Shown piece by piece: positions 6,928 to 13,207 of a stretch of 13,732 nt of DNA. The stretch is from Zhenhengia stercoravium. Its GTDB lineage: Bacteria; Bacillota; Clostridia; Lachnospirales; Cellulosilyticaceae. The notes under the pieces are model-generated. The model was not told the DNA's origin. It made no database searches and saw nothing but the letters and a program-made list of their open reading frames with translations. The stretch is taken from positions 1 through 13,732 of the forward strand of contig JAHLFD010000146.1 in NCBI GenBank assembly GCA_018883975.1, in the 5' to 3' direction. The number at the start of each line of letters is the position of its first letter. The first letter of the stretch is position 1. A program made the translations under genes and the position numbers.

Positions 6928-8850
6928 CTAGTCTTTCCAAAGGTTATTGGCAGCATATTTCAAAATAACGTTACAACAGTGGTCACAGTAACCATTATTC
7001 TTCATTTCTTCAACCATTGCATCATACTTCTCATTTTGCTCTTTATCTCTTACCTTACTCTTTGTAATAATACGAGAAAGTTCTCTTACAGACGCTGTAA
7101 GTTTCTTTTCTATTGCTTCTTTAAGTGGTTCATAAGATGTGTAATCTACACTTGTACCATTACGAATAACTGAGAACATGTAAGCTGTTACATCTTGTCT
7201 AAAGCCTTTAGCCCCACTTTGTGTTACACCAATCTGCTCTTCTATAGAACGCATGAATACCTCATCAGGTATTAACTCTTCTCCTGTGCTACTGTCTTTT
7301 AGTTTGGTTTTATTTACATAAGCCTCTGCATGGTCTAAATAGTTATTAAACAAGTCTTGAGCCTGTTCTTTGTAGCCATGAATAAAGGCTTTAGTCACTT
7401 CTTTTTCTAGAATCTTATGATATTCTTTTTTAATGGTATCCTGCAAGAACCCTAAATAACGCTTTTTAAGTTCATCAGATACAGCCATTTCTTTAATTTC
7501 CTTTAAGAGTACTTCCATAAGACCTATAGGATTGATACAGTCATATTCAGACTCTGATAAAGCTGTATCAAGGGCTTTAGAAATAAATCTTGTTGAAATA
7601 CCTGACATACCTTCTCTTTCAGCTTCATCTTTAAGTTCCATAATATCGATGCGCTTTGTTGTACCTTTTTCAATGATTTCTTCCCCATTATAAATTTTAA
7701 GCTTAGTCATAGGATCAACCTTAGCAGATGGACCAAGCCTTGTCAAAATAGCAAACATAGAAGCAATCTCAAGTGTGTGCGGTGCAATATGTGCTTCAAA
7801 ATTAGAGTTTTTAAGCATCTTACGATAAATCTTCACTTCTTCATCTAATTCTAAGCAATAAGGCACTTCTACCTTAACAATACGGTCTAGAATAGCTTCG
7901 TTAGTATGATCAGATTTAAACTTATTCCACTCAGCTTCATTAGAATGTGCCAAAATCACACCATCAAAGTAAATCATAGCCCCTTTACCTGGAGAAGGGA
8001 TATTCTTCTCTTGAGTAGCTGTAATCATAGTATGAAGATACTCTACATCATTTTTAAAGACTTCAATGAATTCTACTAGTCCTCTATTCCCTACATTGAA
8101 AGCTCCATTTAAAGAAAGTACACGAGGGTCATCCTCTGGATATAAGTCCATCTTTGAAATATCTACTGAACCAACTAATACAGAGGTATCTTGATTGTTA
8201 GGATCTACTGGTGGTACAACCCCTATCCCTTTACGAGAACGTATAGAATAATCTGTTTTCACAATTGGGAACTTCTCATATTCACCTTTAAACTCATGTT
8301 TAAGTCTATAACGGCATACAGGACATAAATCTCCCTCAATTCTTACACCTAAAATATCTTCAAATGCCTTACGGCTATGCTTAGGAATAAGATGAAGAGG
8401 CTCTTCCCTCATAGGGCATCCATCTAATGCATAAATAGGTTCACTGCTTTCTACTAAGTTTTTAATGCTATCAATCAAAGAAGATTTTCCTGCACCTACT
8501 GGCCCTACTAGGTAGAGCACCTGTCTAGCCTCTTCCCCTTGCATAGAAGCAGAGTGCAAATATCTCACAATCTTCATCAACGTCTTATCAATACCAAAGA
8601 AATTATCTTTAAAGAAGTTATAGCGTTTAAGGGTATCCTTTCCATAGATTCTTCTTAGTCTAGGATTTTCTTCTGTTTTAACAGACTCTACACCTTGTTC
8701 TACTATTAAATCATAAATACGTTTATGCGCCAGCTTATAAAGTTCTGGGTGAGCATATAAAATATGTAAGTAGTCAAGAAAAGTGCCTTCAAAATGTTCA
8801 ACTTTCCTTGACTTCCTATCGTCTAAAATCATTCTTGAGAAATCTACCAT
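6928..8850 (-). CDS. prkA: PrkA serine protein kinase / AAA+ protein
   Basis: A 640-residue PrkA-family protein (YeaG in E. coli), a AAA+ ATPase with a C-terminal kinase-like region. It is described in Bacillus as a sporulation-linked Ser kinase or protease-like factor acting in the mother cell. The Walker A motif GPVGAGKSS starts near residue 116. A cysteine cluster (LDGCPMREEPL, then LCPVCRYRL) lies around 145-185 and a C-terminal NGYCDHCCNVILKYA closes the protein, both family features. A GTG at 8862 is in frame, but it overlaps the ribosome binding site AAAGGAG (8862-8868) and cannot be used. The ATG at 8850, 11 bases downstream of that site, is the start. It is first in the cluster and lies 81 bp after the lipoprotein stop, with no terminator between, so read-through from recU is possible in addition to its own promoter. 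Confidence 0.95.
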   Translation of the reverse strand: MVDFSRMILDDRKSRKVEHFEGTFLDYLHILYAHPELYKLAHKRIYDLIVEQGVESVKTEENPRLRRIYGKDTLKRYNFFKDNFFGIDKTLMKIVRYLHSASMQGEEARQVLYLVGPVGAGKSSLIDSIKNLVESSEPIYALDGCPMREEPLHLIPKHSRKAFEDILGVRIEGDLCPVCRYRLKHEFKGEYEKFPIVKTDYSIRSRKGIGVVPPVDPNNQDTSVLVGSVDISKMDLYPEDDPRVLSLNGAFNVGNRGLVEFIEVFKNDVEYLHTMITATQEKNIPSPGKGAMIYFDGVILAHSNEAEWNKFKSDHTNEAILDRIVKVEVPYCLELDEEVKIYRKMLKNSNFEAHIAPHTLEIASMFAILTRLGPSAKVDPMTKLKIYNGEEIIEKGTTKRIDIMELKDEAEREGMSGISTRFISKALDTALSESEYDCINPIGLMEVLLKEIKEMAVSDELKKRYLGFLQDTIKKEYHKILEKEVTKAFIHGYKEQAQDLFNNYLDHAEAYVNKTKLKDSSTGEELIPDEVFMRSIEEQIGVTQSGAKGFRQDVTAYMFSVIRNGTSVDYTSYEPLKEAIEKKLTASVRELSRIITKSKVRDKEQNEKYDAMVEEMKNNGYCDHCCNVILKYAANNLWKD

Positions 8851-8861
8851 ATATTTAATCA

Positions 8862-8868
8862 CTCCTTT
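8862..8868 (-). promoter_or_regulatory. Ribosome binding site that decides the prkA start
   Basis: AAAGGAG on the minus strand, running into TGATTA so that the stretch resembles the full anti-anti-SD AAGGAGGTGATC with one G missing. It overlaps the in-frame GTG at 8860-8862 and so points to the ATG at 8848-8850. Confidence 0.75.
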
Positions 8869-8871
8869 AAA

Positions 8872-8901
8872 AGTGTATAAACTTGCTTATATCAAATATA
8901 T
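8872..8901 (-). promoter_or_regulatory. Candidate promoters of the prkA cluster (sigma-E-like and extended -10)
   Basis: On the minus strand TATACACT (8872-8879) matches seven of eight bases of the Bacillus sigma-E -10 (CATACAMT). ATATATT (8895-8901) matches five of seven of its -35, 15 bases upstream. A transcript from it would begin at about the ribosome binding site, giving a leader near 15 bases. An alternative in the same stretch is an extended sigma-A -10, TGATATAAG (8886-8894), with no good -35. Mother-cell sigma-E control is established for spoVR in Bacillus, which makes the first reading attractive; both are consensus matches only. Confidence 0.4.
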
Positions 8902-8931
8902 GGCTTAAACTACTTTTCCATGATTAAAAAA

Positions 8932-10134
8932 TTAAAACTGCATATTGTAAGTTTCGAGTAAATTTTCTATGCTGAAATATCTATTGCCGTCTAAATAATC
9001 AATATAAGGGACTCCTCTTGTATCAATTGTATTAAACAGTGTACGTACATAGCCCTTTTCTATATATTTCTCATCTTCTATTTGTAAAACAGGGACCGTA
9101 TACTTCATCTGCTCCGTTCCACTTATAGGTGTCTCTTCCTCGACTTCATGTAAAAATCTATCGGATTGAAGTAACCCATGATATGCATTCACTAACTCAG
9201 CTTGGCTAGAGATACGATAATCATCCTTCCCACTACTCGCTACTTCCTTCATATCTACATCAATATAAAGCATGCCCTTAATTCTTGGGTAAATCTTTGG
9301 AATGGTATCATAAAGGTAATTTAAAGTTCCAGCAGCTTCTCCTACTTTATACGTATGATCTACACGTGAAAAATGGGAGATTGCAATTCCAGAGAGCATC
9401 ATAGGCTTACTAGTCTGAAAGTTTTTATACCAAAAGTCTAGCCCATCTCCTAAGGAGAATTCGTAACGCTGACCATTTTGATATCTTGGTATATACACAT
9501 TAAGCCCTACCCAATCTACCATATGGTCTCCAGGATAATAAGTCATACAGTCATAAACTGAATCTGCATTAATGCTCCATACAACTACTGCCTCTGGCAG
9601 ATACCTTTTAATCAACTTGTAAGCTCTTTCATAATAATTCTTATAATTTGAAGGGTCCTTCACAGAGCTATCTACTGGATAAAGCTCAATAAACATAGGC
9701 ATACTGTAGCGTGTCTTAATATCACTAATCATATGATAAATAGGATTAATATCATAATCTTTAGTTGGAAGCACTTTAATGTAAGGTACTTGCTTATCTG
9801 CAAGGCATTCTAATATCTGTCTACTGGTTACATCAGAAGAAGTGCTATACTGCATGACACGAATAGCATGCTTTTGCCCTGTTACTTGTTCAAACTGCGT
9901 CATACTATGATCAAGTTCAATATTGTCCTCTACATAAGCACCTATATAAATGCCATCTGCTGGCTCTAGCTTACTATAATCTATTTGTTTAGGTAGATAT
10001 AAATCTACTAATTTTTCTGTAACGTCTAGCTCCACTAAAGCTTCCATAGTCAATTCAGGCTCACTTACTACCTGACTAGCACACCCTGTTAAAAAAGCAG
10101 TCATTAAAAAAATCCCTATGAGTGTTTTCTTCAT
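8932..10134 (-). CDS. Lipoprotein with GH26-like barrel, probable catalytic nucleophile missing
   Basis: A 400-residue exported lipoprotein: MKKTLIGIFLMTAFLTGC is a short lipoprotein signal with Cys18 as the lipidated residue, so it should be anchored outside the membrane. The body resembles a GH26 (beta-mannanase-type) TIM barrel: MFIELYPVD with E150 where the acid/base would sit, VVVWSINAD (W186, N189), YYPGD at 199-203 followed by VDWVGLNVY. The later strand KPMMLSGIAIS corresponds to the usual kPxmxxEfG, but Gly249 replaces the nucleophile Glu, so a binding or scaffold role is more likely than hydrolysis. A GTG at 10143 is in frame but overlaps GAGGTG (10141-10146), which sits 6 bases before the ATG at 10134; the latter is the start. 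It follows recU by 39 bp. The fold call is by motif and is moderately sure; the ligand is unknown. Confidence 0.72.
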   Translation of the reverse strand: MKKTLIGIFLMTAFLTGCASQVVSEPELTMEALVELDVTEKLVDLYLPKQIDYSKLEPADGIYIGAYVEDNIELDHSMTQFEQVTGQKHAIRVMQYSTSSDVTSRQILECLADKQVPYIKVLPTKDYDINPIYHMISDIKTRYSMPMFIELYPVDSSVKDPSNYKNYYERAYKLIKRYLPEAVVVWSINADSVYDCMTYYPGDHMVDWVGLNVYIPRYQNGQRYEFSLGDGLDFWYKNFQTSKPMMLSGIAISHFSRVDHTYKVGEAAGTLNYLYDTIPKIYPRIKGMLYIDVDMKEVASSGKDDYRISSQAELVNAYHGLLQSDRFLHEVEEETPISGTEQMKYTVPVLQIEDEKYIEKGYVRTLFNTIDTRGVPYIDYLDGNRYFSIENLLETYNMQF

Positions 10135-10140
10135 CTTTCT

Positions 10141-10146
10141 CACCTC
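10141..10146 (-). promoter_or_regulatory. Ribosome binding site that decides the lipoprotein start
   Basis: GAGGTG on the minus strand, 6 bases before the ATG at 10132-10134. The in-frame GTG at 10141-10143 is part of this site, so the signal peptide starts MKKTLIG and not three residues earlier. Confidence 0.65.
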
Positions 10147-10173
10147 ATAAGGATTATGGACAGCTTTTCAATT

Positions 10174-10713
10174 TTATATACTTCTTTTAGATGCAATATA
10201 CCTTGATAAAGGCTTTAAATAATTCAGATATAAGCCCCCTTCTATAAAAATCTCCATATCATCTTGAAAGGCTGTATAAGGAATAGACTTACGTCCTCCG
10301 CTTACGGACGCATCATAGTATTTACGTACTTCATCTATCATAAATAAGAAATAACGGTCGTACTTTTTAAAGTACACAACAAGAAAGGCCTCTCCCCCCT
10401 GTTTCACAAAGTCTTCCATAAAGGTAATCTGATGAAGATGAATATTAGCAAGCGGTAAAGATTCTTTTGTGGTCTCTTTCGCATCAAAACAAAGTGGAGT
10501 CCCTTGCGCTACCCCTATATAGTCAACTGTACTTTTCTGGTCAAAATAAGCCAGTGTAATAACACCTTTGCCTTTATCAATATTAATAGGCTTAATGGGT
10601 GTAGGAACCTTTTGAATTAAAGCCAAACTTTTTTCCCTATAAAGATCATTTGTTAGATTAATCGTTTCTTCTAGAACGCTACCCCTAAGGCCACGCGTAT
10701 TCCAATATCCCAT
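10174..10713 (-). CDS. recU: Holliday junction resolvase RecU
   Basis: A 179-residue RecU, the Firmicute enzyme that cleaves Holliday junctions during recombination and chromosome segregation. The N-terminal WNTRGLRGSVLEETINLTND block, KVPTPI, and the core STVDYIGVAQG...CFDAKET match the family. Expected catalytic residues are D64, D77 (Glu in Bacillus), K79 and Q95 of HLHQI. GGRKSIP at 139-145 is also conserved. It lacks the ~30-residue disordered N-terminus of the Bacillus protein, as clostridial RecU proteins generally do. GAGG lies 6 bases ahead of the ATG. Often recU sits beside a class A penicillin-binding protein gene; here it is followed by the GH26-like lipoprotein and is divergent from the solenoid gene. 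Its own promoter, which must lie in 10714-10787, is not obvious to me. Confidence 0.95.
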   Translation of the reverse strand: MGYWNTRGLRGSVLEETINLTNDLYREKSLALIQKVPTPIKPINIDKGKGVITLAYFDQKSTVDYIGVAQGTPLCFDAKETTKESLPLANIHLHQITFMEDFVKQGGEAFLVVYFKKYDRYFLFMIDEVRKYYDASVSGGRKSIPYTAFQDDMEIFIEGGLYLNYLKPLSRYIASKRSI

Positions 10714-10728
10714 TTTGTTCCTCTTTTC

Positions 10729-10756
10729 TTGATTTTTTGTAATTATTTGGTAAAAT
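10729..10756 (+). promoter_or_regulatory. Sigma-A-type promoter of the solenoid gene
   Basis: TTGATT (10729-10734, four of six to TTGACA) and TAAAAT (10751-10756, five of six to TATAAT) are 16 bases apart. TGG directly before the -10 gives an extended -10. Transcription would start near 10763, leaving a leader of about 25 bases. The site lies in the 74 bp divergent gap shared with recU. Confidence 0.6.
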
Positions 10757-10776
10757 AGAAATAAGTTCGTTAGATT

Positions 10777-10783
10777 GGGGGGG
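10777..10783 (+). promoter_or_regulatory. Seven-G tract serving as ribosome binding site
   Basis: GGGGGGG followed by CTTT and the ATG at 10788. It is the only purine-rich element at the right distance, so it must act as the Shine-Dalgarno sequence. A homopolymer of this length is unusual in such an AT-rich genome and could change length by slippage. Confidence 0.5.
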
Positions 10784-10787
10784 CTTT

Positions 10788-11636
10788 ATGCATTATGTTC
10801 TTTTTATTATAAAATGCCTATTTACAAAGTTCAATTTCTTTCGTCTTACTTCTAGTGAAAAAGCTTTAGTACTTAAAAGAAACCATCTTTATTTTGCTTC
10901 TGGCTTACTCTATATGAAAAACAAATCTTATCAAAAAGCTATTTACTGTCTTGAAAAAGCTCATGCCTTTAAACATCTTATGGTATGCTATGAAAAATTA
11001 GGCTCAACTTCCTGCGCTATTGGACTAGCTGAAGAACATGGTTATTATAAACAGGGTGCCTTACTTTGCATGAAACATCATAATACTAAAAAAGCTGCTT
11101 ACTTCTATAGTTTTACTAAACCACTTTATGCTGCTAAGCTCTATAAGGAATGTAATTGTTACTACGAAGCAGGTCTCGCTTATATGAAAACTTATCAATT
11201 TCTTCAAGCTATAGAATGTTTTCACAAGGCTACTGACCCTCTTCAGAAGCTGGATGGACTTAAACAAGTTGAAGAAGTGGCCATTGTACTTTATCTAAGT
11301 AAACAGTATGAAGATAGTCTTAAGCTCTTCGAAGCACTAGGTGATTACTACTCTGTTTTAGAATGTGCTAAGCGCTGCAAGAATACTGAGCTTGTTAGAA
11401 GGCTGCAAGAACTTATTGCAACTTATGAAGCACATGAAAACAACTATCTAACAGCAGCACATTACATAGCTTCCTTAAATACTGATAGGGCAAGACTTTA
11501 TTACTATTTAGATCAAGCTTCCAATGATGCCCTTAAACTTGCTATTGATAAGGGTAATTATTTTAGTGCACTTAAAATTTGTTTTAATACAAATAATTTA
11601 CCCCTTGCAAAACAAGTGGCGAAACTCTATGCATAG
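10788..11636 (+). CDS. Alpha-solenoid (TPR-like) repeat protein of unknown function
   Basis: 282 residues that I do not recognise as a named protein. From about residue 30 the chain is a series of helix pairs with TPR/Sel1-like spacing: ASGLLYMKNKSYQKAIYCLEKA, AAKLYKECNCYYEAGLAYMKTYQFLQAIECFHKA, LYLSKQYEDSLKLFEALGDYYSVLECAKRC, IDKGNYFSALKICFNTNNLPLAKQVAKLY. The style recalls eukaryotic coat/IFT-type solenoids as much as classical TPR. It is rich in Tyr, Lys and Cys (11 Cys). The first 12 residues (HYVLFIIKCLF) are hydrophobic but too short for a sure membrane anchor. Such proteins usually act as protein-binding scaffolds. It has its own promoter, is divergent from recU, and its stop codon lies inside a hairpin terminator. 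A real gene by length, promoter and repeat structure. Confidence 0.85.
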   Translation: MHYVLFIIKCLFTKFNFFRLTSSEKALVLKRNHLYFASGLLYMKNKSYQKAIYCLEKAHAFKHLMVCYEKLGSTSCAIGLAEEHGYYKQGALLCMKHHNTKKAAYFYSFTKPLYAAKLYKECNCYYEAGLAYMKTYQFLQAIECFHKATDPLQKLDGLKQVEEVAIVLYLSKQYEDSLKLFEALGDYYSVLECAKRCKNTELVRRLQELIATYEAHENNYLTAAHYIASLNTDRARLYYYLDQASNDALKLAIDKGNYFSALKICFNTNNLPLAKQVAKLYA

Positions 11637-11650
11637 AGCTTCGCCATTTT
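11614..11650. terminator. Bidirectional terminator shared by convergent genes
   Basis: TGGCGAA (11617-11623) pairs with TTCGCCA (11640-11646). Inside it, after an A/C mismatch, CTCTAT (11625-11630) pairs with ATAGAG (11633-11638), leaving a two-base tip, so the drawn helix is nearly fully closed and the real loop would be slightly larger. TTTT follows on the plus strand and CTTGTTTTG on the minus strand. The solenoid gene's TAG (11634-11636) is inside the hairpin and the pseudouridine synthase stop is just to its right, so it serves both. Confidence 0.75.
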
Positions 11651-12623
11651 AACTACCTATTAGTCCTTCACCTAAGCAGATTTCACTATAAATCTTCGGT
11701 GCTGCTACGGTAAAGACACGGTTTTCCATATATTCAAATAAACTTTCACAAAGTTCAAATTTAATCTTATATGCACAAAGTACCTGATAACAAAGGCCAT
11801 AACGATTTTTAAAATACTCATTTTCAATGGCATCTCCATATTTTGGATCCCCAATAATAGGATGACCAATCTGACTTAAGTGTGCACGAATTTGATGTGT
11901 TTTTCCTGTTACAAGTTGTACTTCTATTAAAGTATAACGTCCATTTGTCTGAAGTGGTAAAATACGTGTTTCTACAGGCTTAGCCCCTTCTACATAGTGG
12001 TCCACAATTTTCACTTCATTTTTGCCAGGTTCCTTATAATGGTAACCTTTTAATACAATAGGCTCTGTAATACGTCCTAGAACAATACTCATATAGTATT
12101 TAGAAATTTGCTTTGTCTTAAGCATCTGACTAATTTCTTGCGTTGCTTTAAGATGTTTACCTACAAGTACAATCCCTGCTGTATTACGGTCAAGTCTATT
12201 ACAGGGTGCTGGTGTAAAACCTTTAGCCATTTTAACGTTATAAGAACCATTTGCGGTTAAATGATAAATCACTTCTTCAGCAAGACTATGTCCATCCTTC
12301 TTATCTTTTTGTGTTAATAATCCTAAAGGCTTATCTACAATAAGAATATTTTTATCTTCATAAACGGTCTTGAAATGAATTGGACTTTCTTTAATTTCCT
12401 TCTGCTCTTGCAAACTTACAATTTGCTCGTCATGAAGAAACAATTTAATCTGGTCATCTTTTACTAGAATTTCATTACCTTTTGGTTTCTTACCATTATA
12501 TTTAATTTTATTTGTTCTCATAAATTTATAAAGGAGGCTCTTGGGACACTTATTTAAATACTTTAATAAAAACTTATCTAGTCTTTGGCCTTCTTCATAC
12601 TGGGTTATAGCCATTTCTCTCAT
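11649..12623 (-). CDS. RluC/RluD-family RNA pseudouridine synthase
   Basis: A 324-residue pseudouridine synthase of the RluA superfamily, which isomerises uridine in 23S rRNA or tRNA. An S4-type RNA-binding domain occupies about residues 13-65 (EGQRLDKFLLKYLN...KIKYNGKKPKGNEILVKDDQI). The catalytic domain has ILIVDKPLGLLTQ, the catalytic Asp145 in CNRLDRNTAG, and the C-terminal VTGKTHQIRAHLSQIGHPIIGDPKYG block. The target base cannot be told from sequence; the domain order fits RluC/RluD. AGGAG lies 6 bases before the ATG at 12623. It is the last gene of a minus-strand operon, 13 bp after the two-TM protein, and ends at the shared terminator. Confidence 0.95.
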   Translation of the reverse strand: MREMAITQYEEGQRLDKFLLKYLNKCPKSLLYKFMRTNKIKYNGKKPKGNEILVKDDQIKLFLHDEQIVSLQEQKEIKESPIHFKTVYEDKNILIVDKPLGLLTQKDKKDGHSLAEEVIYHLTANGSYNVKMAKGFTPAPCNRLDRNTAGIVLVGKHLKATQEISQMLKTKQISKYYMSIVLGRITEPIVLKGYHYKEPGKNEVKIVDHYVEGAKPVETRILPLQTNGRYTLIEVQLVTGKTHQIRAHLSQIGHPIIGDPKYGDAIENEYFKNRYGLCYQVLCAYKIKFELCESLFEYMENRVFTVAAPKIYSEICLGEGLIGS

Positions 12624-12636
12624 GATGTACTCCTAT

Positions 12637-13197
12637 TTACATTAACATCCCATCAATTATCTTGATTGTATTTTCTAGTGCTTCACCAACTTGACACGCA
12701 TCTTTTTCTATTCTAATGGTAGCATTTTTTATAGTCTTACCATTTTCCGCATAAATAAAATGTAATTTACTATTTTGAATACCTTTATTTCCAAGTCTTA
12801 ATGCTAAGATGGGTTTAGCTTTTTGAATCATCTCTTGATTTTTACTGATAAAATAGATACTTTTTGTTGTAACAATAATATGTTCAAAATAGAGTGTACA
12901 AGTTGTATCCGGTATAATGGCACTATGATAAAGCCCATAATGACCTTTCATATGCTCAAGTAGTGCTGCTTGCTTAGGGCTTGGATCTTTATACTTTGCA
13001 AAAGCAAAAAAACGTGTAATATGTAGGGCAAGAGGTAAAACAAGTACTGCCGCCACTACTGTAAAATAACTTGAACGTGTATCTAGTAATAAAATACCTG
13101 CTACCATTATTGCTATAATAACACCTGCCCATATTACCGCTTTTATGAAATGATTTTTTTTCTTCTCTGCAATATAGTTTTTCTTTTGTTTGACCAT
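12637..13197 (-). CDS. Unrecognised membrane protein with two N-terminal TM helices
   Basis: 186 residues, not assigned to a family. A Lys-rich N-terminus (MVKQKKNYIAEKKKNH) precedes two hydrophobic helices, about 17-37 and 43-63, separated by a very short turn containing DTRSS. By the positive-inside rule both ends are cytoplasmic. The remaining ~120 residues look like a mixed alpha/beta soluble domain, with strands such as CTLYFEHIIVTTKSIYFI and a final helix. That middle stretch faintly recalls NERD-like or PH-like strands, but I would not assign either. GGGGG lies 6 bases ahead of the ATG and includes the end of the upstream gene's TAG, so it is translationally linked to the dehydrogenase gene and 13 bp from the pseudouridine synthase. 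Confidence 0.8.
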   Translation of the reverse strand: MVKQKKNYIAEKKKNHFIKAVIWAGVIIAIMVAGILLLDTRSSYFTVVAAVLVLPLALHITRFFAFAKYKDPSPKQAALLEHMKGHYGLYHSAIIPDTTCTLYFEHIIVTTKSIYFISKNQEMIQKAKPILALRLGNKGIQNSKLHFIYAENGKTIKNATIRIEKDACQVGEALENTIKIIDGMLM

Positions 13198-13207
13198 TTT
13201 TATCCCC

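Noticed and set aside
6565..7173. A 202-codon open frame on the plus strand, antisense to the prkA/yhbH junction
   Set aside because: It runs opposite two well-recognised conserved genes, its product is a Phe/Ile/Thr-rich low-complexity sequence typical of reversed AT-rich coding DNA, and there is no supporting ribosome binding site or family motif.
8885..8904. Imperfect inverted repeat (GCTTATAT / ATATATGGC) between the lipoprotein gene and prkA, considered as a terminator
   Set aside because: The arms pair poorly and no T-run follows on the minus strand; the sequence is better read as promoter-like.
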